NCBI GenBank assembly: GCA_965222005.1
Contig: OZ244935.1
Location: 5,766,001 to 5,830,000, forward strand
Length of the DNA: 64,000 nucleotides
Direction: 5' to 3'
Origin: CBDCTM01 sp965222005
GTDB lineage: Bacteria > Bacteroidota > Bacteroidia > Chitinophagales > Saprospiraceae
A program made the position numbers and the translations under genes. How positions within the stretch are numbered: position 1 is the stretch's first letter; every line of letters starts with the position of its first letter. Positions 25,819 through 33,983 of the stretch are shown piece after piece. The notes below the pieces were generated by a model, which was not told where the DNA came from, ran no database searches, and saw only the letters and a list, made by a program, of their open reading frames with translations.

Positions 25819-27219
25819 CTATTCTCCCTGGTAAACGACCAAACCTTGATCCGGGTTTTTGACCTTGCGTTTGCAATGGCGGATGTCCGTCTCCACTTCG
25901 CAGATCAGATTGCCCTGGCAGTCGTAGAGGTAGCTGCGCTTGCCGTTGGTTTTGTAAAAATAGGCCCAGCCATCCAGATAGTCGTAACGAATTACTTCTC
26001 TTGCGCTATGCTCAACAATCTTTTGGCTCATCCATTCCACCTCTACGGCATTCCTTGTTTGGTAACAAATGGGTTTGATTGGTTTGCGATTCAGCTCAAA
26101 AATCACCATTCCTTTATCGGGGTTTTTGACACGGCGCTTACATTGCCGGACATCCGTTTCCACTTCGCACAGGAAATTGCCCTGGCAGTCGTAGAGGTAG
26201 CTGCGCTTGCCGTTGGTTTTGTAAAAATAAGCCCAGCCATCCAGATAGTCGTAGCGGACAATCTGTGCAGGAGCGTGCTCTTCAATCTTCATTCGCATCC
26301 ACGTAACTCCTTGAGGATCAGTAGTTTGATAACATTCGGGCTTCACCGGCTTGAGTGTGTGATTGTAGATCACCAGGCCTGAGTCGGGATTTTTCACCTG
26401 CCGTTTGCAGTGGCGAATATCTACTTCCACTTCGCAGATCAGATTGCCCTGGCAGTCGTAGAGGTAGCTGCGCTTGCTGTTGGTTTTGTAAAAATAAGCC
26501 CAGCCATCGAGGTAGTCGAAGCGGACAATGCGCTGCGGCTGATGCTGGTCCATTTTCATTTTCATCCAACCCACGCTGGCCGGATTGGTCGTTTCATAAC
26601 ATTCGGGCTTGACGGGTTTGCGATCGCGCTCATAAATGACCCGGCCATCATCCGGGTTGTTGACCTGCCTTCTGCACTTCCGAATATCCGACTCCACTTC
26701 GCAGATCAAATTGCCCTGGCAGTCGTAGAGGTAGCTGCGCTTGCCGTTGGTTTTGTAAAAATAGGCCCAGCCGTCGAGATAGTCGTAGCGGATGATCTGC
26801 GCCGGAGCATGATGTTCGATCTTTTGCTTGAGCCAACCGACGCCCATCGGATTGGTGGTTTTGACGCATTCTGGTTTTACTGGCTTGTCTGTTTCTTTGA
26901 CCAACTCTATACAAGTCACTTCCACTGACATCTTCTCGGCCATACAAACGCTGGCCATATTGTCCATTTTTTTGTAGCCAAACTTAATCCTTTGACCATT
27001 TGCAAAGGCAAAGTTTTTGTTCAATACTTTGGCAGGCAATAGCTTGTCGCCATTGTCCAGCACGATCAAAAAAGTGCAGCCATCGAGGCCGGTAAAGTCT
27101 TTGACAGTAGCCAGTGTATTGCATTTGCGCATATCCTGGCCGTTGGCCGTGTCCTTTGGAAGTGTGCAGCCAGCTACCAAAAGGCATACTAAAAACGAAA
27201 GAGGAGCATACTTAAGCAT
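25819..27219 (-). CDS. Lipoprotein with four tandem cysteine-containing repeats
   Basis: I use the ATG at 27219, nine codons inside the longest ORF, because it starts a lipoprotein signal (MLKYAPLSFLVCLLVAGC, lipobox LVAGC). After a beta-rich N-terminal domain of about 100 residues come four repeats of about 88 residues. Each has KPVKPEC, a Trp, RYDYLDGWAYFYKTNGKRSY, then LYDCQGNLICEVE and a basic tail with Cys. The repeats look like a small domain resembling DUF6970 (tentative). Repeat DNA is well conserved over the YLDGWAYFYKTN block. It is probably an outer-membrane lipoprotein of unknown role. The stop lies 4 bp from ruvB. The stretch 27220-27562 upstream shows no gene. Confidence 0.8.
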   Translation of the reverse strand: MLKYAPLSFLVCLLVAGCTLPKDTANGQDMRKCNTLATVKDFTGLDGCTFLIVLDNGDKLLPAKVLNKNFAFANGQRIKFGYKKMDNMASVCMAEKMSVEVTCIELVKETDKPVKPECVKTTNPMGVGWLKQKIEHHAPAQIIRYDYLDGWAYFYKTNGKRSYLYDCQGNLICEVESDIRKCRRQVNNPDDGRVIYERDRKPVKPECYETTNPASVGWMKMKMDQHQPQRIVRFDYLDGWAYFYKTNSKRSYLYDCQGNLICEVEVDIRHCKRQVKNPDSGLVIYNHTLKPVKPECYQTTDPQGVTWMRMKIEEHAPAQIVRYDYLDGWAYFYKTNGKRSYLYDCQGNFLCEVETDVRQCKRRVKNPDKGMVIFELNRKPIKPICYQTRNAVEVEWMSQKIVEHSAREVIRYDYLDGWAYFYKTNGKRSYLYDCQGNLICEVETDIRHCKRKVKNPDQGLVVYQGE

Positions 27220-27562
27220 GGTTATTTTTTTTTGGTGAAAACCCAATTTTTTCGAAAAATAGGCATTTGGTTCTGAATATCGGAAAGATGAGCTGATTTT
27301 GAATGGATAGTGAGCCAGTTTTGCCCTTTGGCAGGGTGGGTCCCTCCCACAACCACCGCCGCCGACCGAAGTCGCAACAAAGTTTTTCTAATATCACCAA
27401 CTGCCCTGTATCAGTCGGTTGCAGATCAGGAAGATTCTATAACAAGCTCGTTCGGTATAAGGACGCGACGAAGGGCAAAATTCCATAAAAAGTTGGAGGA
27501 AAATTTATACATTTTTATTTTCATAAAATATAAATCGCTGAAAATTAGCTACTTACAAGGAA

Positions 27563-28984
27563 TCATGATTTCCTAAATTTTTGCAGCACTTTATCAATGT
27601 GCTCGGCTCCAATATCTTTCATCAGTATTTTTTTGTCTTTGTCCAAAATGTAAATTTTTGGCGTCCGCTGGGCGTTATATTTTTGCATAAACCTGGAGCG
27701 GTGGTAGCGGTCTGCCAACTGCAGCCATTCGAGCTGATGTTCGTCCACATAGTCCCAGCATTTGCCCAGCCCATCCCCATGCTGAGTGCAAAGCCCTACC
27801 AGCTTTACATCGTTGCTGTCTTTATATTTTTCAAACAACTCTTTGAGCACAGGGGTTGCTTTTTTGCAATGACCACAATTGGGTCGCCAAAAAATAAGCA
27901 CCGTATAATGCGCTTCAATTTGGTGAAGGCGGAAAGCTTTCCCATTGCGCTGCTGCATGACCACATCGGGGGCAGTCTGGCCGATGAGCACCGGGCGCAA
28001 TTTTTCGGCAGCGCGTAGCCAGTCCTTCCGATCATCCTGGCTGATGCCTGCTGCTTCAATTGTGGCAAGGTATTGATCGACCAGCTTCACAAAAACGGCA
28101 TCCTGTCCAGCTATTCGGGGATGCTCATACTTGCCGAGCAGATATTCGAGCAGCGCAGTATAGTTAGGCCCGCCCGGCTCCGTCAATTGCAGGACTTTCT
28201 GAATGGAATGCATCACAGAATCCGGTTCTTGCGCGAAAAGTTTTTCAAGATAAAAATTGACCTTATTGTAAAAGAGGGGGCTCTGCACAATGCGCGGATC
28301 ATTCATCGGCACCCCGTCAAAGAAATGCTGCTGGCGGAATTGTAAACCTTTCTGGCGTTGCTCCTCTTGATTGCCCTGCCAATCGGGTTGGAGGGGTTCA
28401 TGGTCGAGGCGAAGGAGCAGCTCGAGCAGCGATCCGGGATGTTGTCGAATGAGTTTTTCCTGATGGTCATAGATTTCTTTGGTAATCCTGTCCAGCTTTT
28501 TTTGATACTTTTTGAATTCTTTTCCCTTTGTTTTTTCTTGCTCTTTGAATAATTCATTAAATGCTTTACGCTTTGCGCGAGTATATCGGAGGTATTCGTA
28601 ATAGCGGCTATTGGCAGGAGAATTTTGCACCTGAACCTGCTCCGGATTCAGGTCGGCAGCATTGGCGGAGAGCTTGAAATGCTGTTCATCTTTGTTGATC
28701 AAAAGTTGCAAGGCCTGCATACGCGGCTTGAGCAGGAGTAGGTATATGCCCTCTGCCAGCGGTTCAGTGCTTTTAAAAAGAAAGAAGCTATCAGTACGCA
28801 TACTGGCTGTATCCCGATAATGAGGTTTTCCTCCTTCAAAAGTGGCCAGATATACTTCTTTGAAGCGATAATTGCTCAATCGCAGTTCGATCTGGCAGCC
28901 TTCAGCCCGCAATTCGACAATACCGCTCAAGAACGCAAAAGCAAAAAAAATAAATAGATAATAGTGTTTAATAAAGACGGTCAA
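27563..28984 (-). CDS. TlpA-like thioredoxin-fold protein with DUF5106/DUF4369-like N-terminal region
   Basis: This 473-residue exported protein has a signal peptide (hydrophobic core about residues 8-25). A beta-rich N-terminal domain of about 100 residues follows, then a long helical, charged middle part (about 130-330). The C-terminal thioredoxin fold carries CGHC at residues 370-373 (VLIFWRPNCGHCKKATPVL) and a cis-Pro loop TPKIYILD. Such Bacteroidota proteins act in the periplasm as disulfide reductases or oxidases, often for cytochrome c maturation or redox repair. The partner is unknown. It is transcribed divergently from icd. Confidence 0.85.
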   Translation of the reverse strand: MTVFIKHYYLFIFFAFAFLSGIVELRAEGCQIELRLSNYRFKEVYLATFEGGKPHYRDTASMRTDSFFLFKSTEPLAEGIYLLLLKPRMQALQLLINKDEQHFKLSANAADLNPEQVQVQNSPANSRYYEYLRYTRAKRKAFNELFKEQEKTKGKEFKKYQKKLDRITKEIYDHQEKLIRQHPGSLLELLLRLDHEPLQPDWQGNQEEQRQKGLQFRQQHFFDGVPMNDPRIVQSPLFYNKVNFYLEKLFAQEPDSVMHSIQKVLQLTEPGGPNYTALLEYLLGKYEHPRIAGQDAVFVKLVDQYLATIEAAGISQDDRKDWLRAAEKLRPVLIGQTAPDVVMQQRNGKAFRLHQIEAHYTVLIFWRPNCGHCKKATPVLKELFEKYKDSNDVKLVGLCTQHGDGLGKCWDYVDEHQLEWLQLADRYHRSRFMQKYNAQRTPKIYILDKDKKILMKDIGAEHIDKVLQKFRKS

Positions 28985-29093
28985 AGTAGTTGGAGCTTTG
29001 TTTAATTTGAATAGTTTCCAGCTTTATCAACGCAGTTGGTAGCCACTGAATTATAGCAATTGGTAGTCATTAGATTTATACTTGCAAATTACT

Positions 29094-29101
29094 TACATTT
29101 G
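29094..29101 (+). promoter_or_regulatory. Candidate -7 box (TACATTTG) before icd
   Basis: TACATTTG matches TAnnTTTG and lies 43 bp before the icd ATG. A good -33 box is not seen at the normal distance. Confidence 0.45.
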
Positions 29102-29144
29102 TGACGTTTTTTAAACACCTTTAACGAATTAACATTTCAGCAAT

Positions 29145-30410
29145 ATGAAAGGATCAAGAATAAGCATTGAAAACGGTCAACTCAATGTGCCGGACAATCC
29201 AATCATTCCCTTTATTGAAGGAGATGGTATTGGCCCCGATATATGGGCAGCTTCCGTCCGTGTACTCGACGGAGCCGTCAAAAAGGCTTACAAAGGCAAC
29301 CGCAAAATTCAGTGGCACGAAGTATATGCTGGCCAAAAGGCTATGGACAAAACCGGCAAATGGCTTCCGGCAGCTACCCTGCGGGATATGAAAAAATACC
29401 TGGTCGGGATCAAAGGCCCATTGACGACTCCCGTAGGCGGGGGGATCCGTTCGCTCAACGTAGCGCTGCGCCAAAAGCTCGACCTCTATGCCTGTGTGCG
29501 CCCGGTGCGCTACTTCAAGGGGGTGCCCTCTCCTGTGAAAGCTCCTGAAAAGGTGAATATGGTAATATTCCGCGAAAATACGGAAGATATTTATGCTGGC
29601 ATCGAATACCTTCACGGTACTGCCAAATTGCGCAAGCTGAAGAAGTTCCTCATCGAAGAGCTGAAAGTCAAATCTATTCGCTTCCCCGATACAGTCTCGC
29701 TGGGTGTCAAGCCCGTTTCTGTGGAAGGCACCGAACGCTTGGTGCGCTCTGCTATAAAGTATGCTCTCGACAACGGCCTTCCCAGCGTTACGCTGGTACA
29801 CAAAGGCAATATTATGAAGTTCACAGAAGGCAAGTTCAAAGAGTGGGGCTACGCATTGGCCGAGCGCGAATTTGGCCGCAAGGTATTTACCTGGGCCAAG
29901 TACGATCGTATCAAAGCCAAGCGCGGCCCGAAAGCTGCCAATACGGCCCAGCAAAAGGCCCTTGATCGCGGAGCAGTGCTCATCAAAGATGTAATTGCCG
30001 ATGCCTTCCTCCAGCAAATCCTGACCCGCCCGGCTGAGTATAGCGTCATCGCTACGCTCAATCTCAATGGCGACTATGTGTCGGATGCGCTGGCTGCTGA
30101 GGTTGGAGGTATCGGTATTGCACCCGGTGCCAATATCAATTACGAGACGGGCATTGCTTTGTTTGAGGCTACGCATGGTACAGCCCCCAAATATGCCGGG
30201 CTGGATAAGGTGAATCCAAGCTCTGTGATCCTTTCCGGCGAAATGATGCTGAGATATATGGGTTGGAATGAAGCAGCCGACCTCATCATCAAGGGGGTGA
30301 GTGGCGCAATCCGCAAAAAACGCGTGACTTATGACTTTGAGAGGTTGATGAAGAACGCCAAGCTGTTGAAGACTTCGCAATTTGGCAACGAGATCATCAA
30401 AAATATGTGA
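29145..30410 (+). CDS. icd: NADP-dependent isocitrate dehydrogenase
   Basis: This 421-residue enzyme has the IDH pattern: IPFIEGDGIGPDIW near residue 22, and GGGIRSLNVALRQKLDLYACVRPVRY at about 98-123, where the Ser and Arg residues bind isocitrate. It also has RENTEDIYAGIEY, and the metal-binding Asp residues lie in LNGDYVSDALAA. The length fits the E. coli-type homodimer. It oxidises isocitrate to 2-oxoglutarate and CO2 in the TCA cycle, reducing NADP. A 408-codon antisense ORF covers nearly the whole gene and is a shadow. Confidence 0.96.
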   Translation: MKGSRISIENGQLNVPDNPIIPFIEGDGIGPDIWAASVRVLDGAVKKAYKGNRKIQWHEVYAGQKAMDKTGKWLPAATLRDMKKYLVGIKGPLTTPVGGGIRSLNVALRQKLDLYACVRPVRYFKGVPSPVKAPEKVNMVIFRENTEDIYAGIEYLHGTAKLRKLKKFLIEELKVKSIRFPDTVSLGVKPVSVEGTERLVRSAIKYALDNGLPSVTLVHKGNIMKFTEGKFKEWGYALAEREFGRKVFTWAKYDRIKAKRGPKAANTAQQKALDRGAVLIKDVIADAFLQQILTRPAEYSVIATLNLNGDYVSDALAAEVGGIGIAPGANINYETGIALFEATHGTAPKYAGLDKVNPSSVILSGEMMLRYMGWNEAADLIIKGVSGAIRKKRVTYDFERLMKNAKLLKTSQFGNEIIKNM

Positions 30411-30463
30411 TCAGGGCAAGCACCCTATACCGCGATTGGATCCCTTCTCTTCGCACTTCCTGA

Positions 30464-30817
30464 TTATGCCGAAAAAGAGGTACCGCAGCCACAAGTGTCG
30501 GTAGCATTGGGATTGTTAAAAGAAAAACCCCGGTTGTTGAGCCCGTCCACCCAATCGATTTCCATGCCCAGCAGGTAGATGGCATGCGCCTTTTGCATCA
30601 ACACTTGTAAACCACTGATCTGATAAATGTTATCATTCTCTTTTGGCTGATCGAAGCCCAGAATATAGGAAAAGCCGGAACATCCGCCGCCTTTCACGCC
30701 TACTCGTAGGCCGTGATCGTCGGGAATGTTTTGCTCGGCTTTGATGCGTCGCAACTCCTTCAATGCGCCTTCTGTCAAGCTGACGGGCTGATTAATCCCT
30801 GTTTTGGTATCACTCAT
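30464..30817 (-). CDS. IscA/ErpA-type iron-sulfur cluster assembly protein
   Basis: This 117-residue A-type carrier has the three conserved cysteines: Cys46 in KGGGCSGFSY, and Cys109 and Cys111 in the C-terminal CGCGTSFSA. It accepts or delivers Fe-S clusters, or holds iron, in cluster assembly. Which subtype (IscA, SufA, ErpA) cannot be decided from this sequence. It stands alone and converges with icd, whose stop is 53 bp away. Clients nearby are not evident. Confidence 0.92.
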   Translation of the reverse strand: MSDTKTGINQPVSLTEGALKELRRIKAEQNIPDDHGLRVGVKGGGCSGFSYILGFDQPKENDNIYQISGLQVLMQKAHAIYLLGMEIDWVDGLNNRGFSFNNPNATDTCGCGTSFSA

Positions 30818-31025
30818 GTATCCAATATTTTTCTGCTACAAAAATACAATATTTTTCCAAGCAAATGCACCACCGATCCGTTCAACAACAAGCGATCGAT
30901 AAAGTTTGCTGTACCTTTTGATTCGCATAGCGTTAGTATTATGGAGGAAAATTGCGAAATTGTGCTGCCGGCCATTTACTTTTGTATCGGCTCACAGTGT
31001 AATAAAGTTATTGCCACAAGGATTA

Positions 31026-31188
31026 GAGTATGTTTGAAATTAATATTTTTACTAATATGAAAGTCTTTCTTCGCTATACTTTAGCTATTTTTCGTTCCCT
31101 ACCATCTAGGTACGACCCTCAAAGGAAGCTTCGCCTAGCTGTGAAATCCATTTCATATTAAAAGGAAGAATAAAATTATACATACGCT
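31026..31188. mobile_element. MITE copy B (163 bp)
   Basis: The ends GAGTATGTTTGAAATT and (reverse) GCGTATGTATAATTTT match imperfectly; TTA flanks both sides (31023-31025, 31189-31191). It contains the shared core with a CTACC...GGTACG hairpin and the CTCAAAGGAAGC block. It is more degenerate than the copies at 35428 and 50793. It ends 38 bp before the ATG of the next gene. The rest of the gap from 30818 to 31025 shows nothing clear. Confidence 0.6.
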
Positions 31189-31226
31189 TTAGTTTCCTTG
31201 TTCACCACCAAATAATCAATCTCTTT

Positions 31227-31760
31227 ATGCCAACCTGGTTAGCCGTAATTCTGGAAATAATAAAAGTGACCGTGCCTGCTTTGATCGTGTTTTTTACGGT
31301 CTATCACCTGCTCAAGCAATATCTCGACAGTCAGTACAAAACTCAAATGCTCGATTTCAAGCAGAATCAGCAAAAAACTACCATTCCTTTACGGCTACAA
31401 GCCTACGAACGGCTGTCACTCTTCTGTGAGCGCATCTCAATACCCAACCTGGTGCTGCGCCTGCGCGGGGAGAATATGACCACCGGAGAGCTGCGAATGG
31501 CGATGATGATTGCTATTCAAAAGGAATTTGAACACAATATTACTCAGCAGGTTTATGTGTCTGACCAATTGTGGCAGATCATCAAAATAGCCCGCGATGA
31601 TGTGGTCAATGTGATAAACCTGCTCTTCGAGGAGCACGATCCCAATTCCGATGCCCGCGAATATGGCAGAGCCATGTTTGAGTATTTGCAGCAGCGCAGC
31701 CTACTTCCCCTTGACAAGGCCCTCGAAGCCATCAAGAAAGAGGCCTCCCTGCTGATGTAG
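31227..31760 (+). CDS. Conserved Bacteroidota membrane protein (DUF7935-like), unknown function
   Basis: This 177-residue protein has one N-terminal membrane helix (about residues 5-29). A mostly helical cytoplasmic part follows (LLKQYLDSQYKTQMLDFKQNQ, then LQAYERLSLFCERISI), with a coiled-coil tendency. A similar layout, with the LRLQAYERL motif after an N-terminal helix, is known from conserved Bacteroidota proteins of unknown function. The upstream region contains MITE copy B, which ends 38 bp before the ATG. It is followed by the 5'-nucleotidase pair after 75 bp. Confidence 0.7.
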   Translation: MPTWLAVILEIIKVTVPALIVFFTVYHLLKQYLDSQYKTQMLDFKQNQQKTTIPLRLQAYERLSLFCERISIPNLVLRLRGENMTTGELRMAMMIAIQKEFEHNITQQVYVSDQLWQIIKIARDDVVNVINLLFEEHDPNSDAREYGRAMFEYLQQRSLLPLDKALEAIKKEASLLM

Positions 31761-31835
31761 GCAGATCACTGCGAATCGGCAGGGAAAAGTCAAAAACACA
31801 ACAATACACCTTCAATCAATATATAAACCCGTTTT

Positions 31836-32609
31836 TTGTCCGGACTTATACATATCAGATTCTCTATATTAATAGTCGCTGTGCTGGCAGCAACCAGTTG
31901 TAGTAAGGTATGGCATACCGCCAATGAACGACCGGAACTATACCTGCTCAATGCGGAACTCATCCCTCAGCCCGACAGCTCCATACAGTCCTTGATTGCA
32001 CCATACAAAGCCGAATATAAGATGAAAATGATGCAGCAAATTGGGAGGGTACAAACAGCCATGCTTAGAGAGCAACCGGAAGGGAGCCTTGGCAACTGGA
32101 TGGCAGATATCGTACACCGCAAGGCAATGCAACTAAGCCCGGAGCCTGTCGATTTTGCAATCGTCAACCATTGGGGTATCCGTTTGTCGAGCATCGAAGA
32201 AGGCCCCTTGACGGTGGGTAGTATTTATGAACTCATGCCCTTTGACAATACCATCATGATAGTACAGATGAATGGTCGGGAAGTGGCACAGCTCTTTGAG
32301 TTCATCGCTCAGGCGGGCGGTTGGCCGGTCAGTTGGCCGGTGCGGCTACAATTGATGGCTGACAAAGTTGTCAAAGCCATAATCGCCGGGCAAAGCCTGA
32401 TAGATAGCACGACTTATCAAGTCGCCATGCCCGACTACGTTGCCAACGGAGGAGACGGTGCCGGTTTTCTGACAGAGCTGCCCCGGCAGCAAAGCGGCTA
32501 TTTGGTTCGCGAGGCCCTCCTAGAGCATATCCGGGCCGAAACGGCAGCCGGGCGGCCAATTTCCGCTAAGAGAGCGGGTCGGATACAGTTGGTGGATGAA
32601 GTGGATTGA
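31836..32609 (+). CDS. 5'-nucleotidase C-terminal domain lipoprotein
   Basis: The frame opens with a TTG at 31836; an in-frame stop lies just upstream and the first ATG is 62 codons later, inside the domain. The TTG start gives a lipoprotein signal with lipobox AATSC near residue 22, which supports it. The rest (about 60-245) is the 5_nucleotid_C domain: GSLGNWMADIVHRKA, VDFAIVNHWGIR, MPFDNTIMIVQMNG and MPDYVANGGDGAGF, which bind the nucleotide base in UshA-type enzymes. The catalytic metallophosphatase half is encoded by the next gene, which overlaps this stop by 4 bases if its longest ORF is used. Confidence 0.88.
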   Translation: MSGLIHIRFSILIVAVLAATSCSKVWHTANERPELYLLNAELIPQPDSSIQSLIAPYKAEYKMKMMQQIGRVQTAMLREQPEGSLGNWMADIVHRKAMQLSPEPVDFAIVNHWGIRLSSIEEGPLTVGSIYELMPFDNTIMIVQMNGREVAQLFEFIAQAGGWPVSWPVRLQLMADKVVKAIIAGQSLIDSTTYQVAMPDYVANGGDGAGFLTELPRQQSGYLVREALLEHIRAETAAGRPISAKRAGRIQLVDEVD

Positions 32610-32650
32610 GCAGCTGCTGGTTCAATATATTCTTAAAAAAATGTCAAGGT

Positions 32651-33571
32651 ATGAAGCGGCGAGTATTTATAAAACGCAACGCGCAGGCTGGCCTCTTAAT
32701 GATGGCTGGACAACTACCGCTGCAAGCTTTTGCCGGCCCCGAAATCGTCAAACTTATCATCCTCCATACCAATGACGTACACAGCCGGATAGAGCCTTTC
32801 CCGATGGATGGGAGCTGGCGACAAGGCAGAGGCGGCGCAGCACGCAGAGCCCAATTAATCCAGCAAATACGGGCCTCCGAGCCCAATGTGCTGCTCTTCG
32901 ACAGCGGGGATATTTTCCAGGGAACGCCCTATTTCAACCTTTTTGGCGGAGAGCTGGAGCTGAAGCTGATGAGTCGGATGCGCTATGACGCGACCACTAT
33001 TGGCAACCACGACTTTGATGCGGGTTTGGAGGGCTTGCTCAAGCAACTTCCGCTAGCCAATTTCCCTTTCCTTGTCAGCAATTATGACTTCTCTGACACA
33101 CCTATGGAAGGCCAAACCTTTCCTTACAAGCTGTTTGAAAAAGCGGGGCTGAAGATTGGTGTGTTTGGGTTGGGTATAGAGTTGGAAGGCTTGGTGCCCA
33201 AAAAGGATTACGGCAATACCAGGTATGAAGAGCCGGTGGCCAAAGCCAATGAATATGCTGCGCTATTGAGCCATGAGTTGCATTGCGATTATGTCATATG
33301 CCTGTCACATCTGGGGCATCGCTATGAAAGCGACGCTGATCGCATTTGCGATGTAACGCTTGCTGCTGCCACCAGCGGTATTGATCTGATACTGGGCGGA
33401 CACACCCATACTTTTTTGGAGCAGCCGGAGCTGGTCAAGAACGCAAAGGGAGAGCTGGTGATGATTAATCAGGTGGGCTGGGGTGGTATGATGCTGGGGC
33501 GAATTGATGTGTTTTTTGAGCGCAACCGAAAGAACCGCTGTGTGAGCTGTGCAAACCACTGGGTGGAATAA
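32651..33571 (+). CDS. 5'-nucleotidase/metallophosphatase catalytic domain protein
   Basis: I chose the ATG at 32651, 15 codons inside the longest ORF, because it begins a Tat-like signal (MKRRVFIKRNAQAGLLMMAG ... LQAFA). The 306-residue protein has the UshA-type metallophosphatase motifs: HTNDVHSRIEPF, FDSGDIFQGTP, IGNHDFDAG, LSHLGHRYESD and LGGHTHTF, which bind two metal ions. It has no C-terminal substrate domain; that is encoded by the gene just upstream. The two proteins would form a split 5'-nucleotidase that hydrolyses nucleotides in the periplasm. Confidence 0.9.
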   Translation: MKRRVFIKRNAQAGLLMMAGQLPLQAFAGPEIVKLIILHTNDVHSRIEPFPMDGSWRQGRGGAARRAQLIQQIRASEPNVLLFDSGDIFQGTPYFNLFGGELELKLMSRMRYDATTIGNHDFDAGLEGLLKQLPLANFPFLVSNYDFSDTPMEGQTFPYKLFEKAGLKIGVFGLGIELEGLVPKKDYGNTRYEEPVAKANEYAALLSHELHCDYVICLSHLGHRYESDADRICDVTLAAATSGIDLILGGHTHTFLEQPELVKNAKGELVMINQVGWGGMMLGRIDVFFERNRKNRCVSCANHWVE

Positions 33572-33983
33572 ACGAAACGGTAGAGAAAAAAATATTTCAC
33601 ACTCGACCATTCGAAACCGAGAGCCCGTAGGGAAGGCCTTTTTGCAAATAACCTTCATTTTATTGAAGCTAAAAAATTGATACTCAGTGGCTTCCACCTT
33701 TTGGTGAAACTTGCGTGTTTGTCATTATTTTATTTACACGCATTGACATACGACTAATTGGAAAAAAAAAAATTCCAGAAAGCTTTGGAATTGATTTTTC
33801 GTTACCAATTATTTTTCCCAAATTTGTACTCCTTCATTATTAGAACACTTTCACCTTCCACATACTTGGGATAGTTCAATAATGACCCCTTTAGCTCTGT
33901 CTTACTGATACTGGAGATTCTACACTGCAACAAGATTTGCTTACATTTTTTAACCTGGCATACGCCTTATTGTATTCTGGAGA
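33572..33983. other. Gene-free stretch before dnaA
   Basis: AT-rich, with one hairpin (AATTCCA / TGGAATT, 33771-33794) preceded by an A-run. I see no perfect DnaA box (TTATnCACA); the nearest is TTATTTACA at about 33730. It is therefore not called as an origin. It probably holds the dnaA promoter. Confidence 0.4.

Noticed and set aside
29154..30380. 408-codon minus-strand ORF
   Set aside because: It mirrors icd over almost its full length; icd has clear enzyme motifs and the antisense product matches nothing.
30713..31060. 115-codon plus-strand ORF overlapping the IscA-type gene
   Set aside because: It overlaps a clear gene on the other strand and runs into MITE B; no protein features.
33572..33983. 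Replication origin
   Set aside because: Only one weak DnaA-box-like site is visible; not enough to call an origin.
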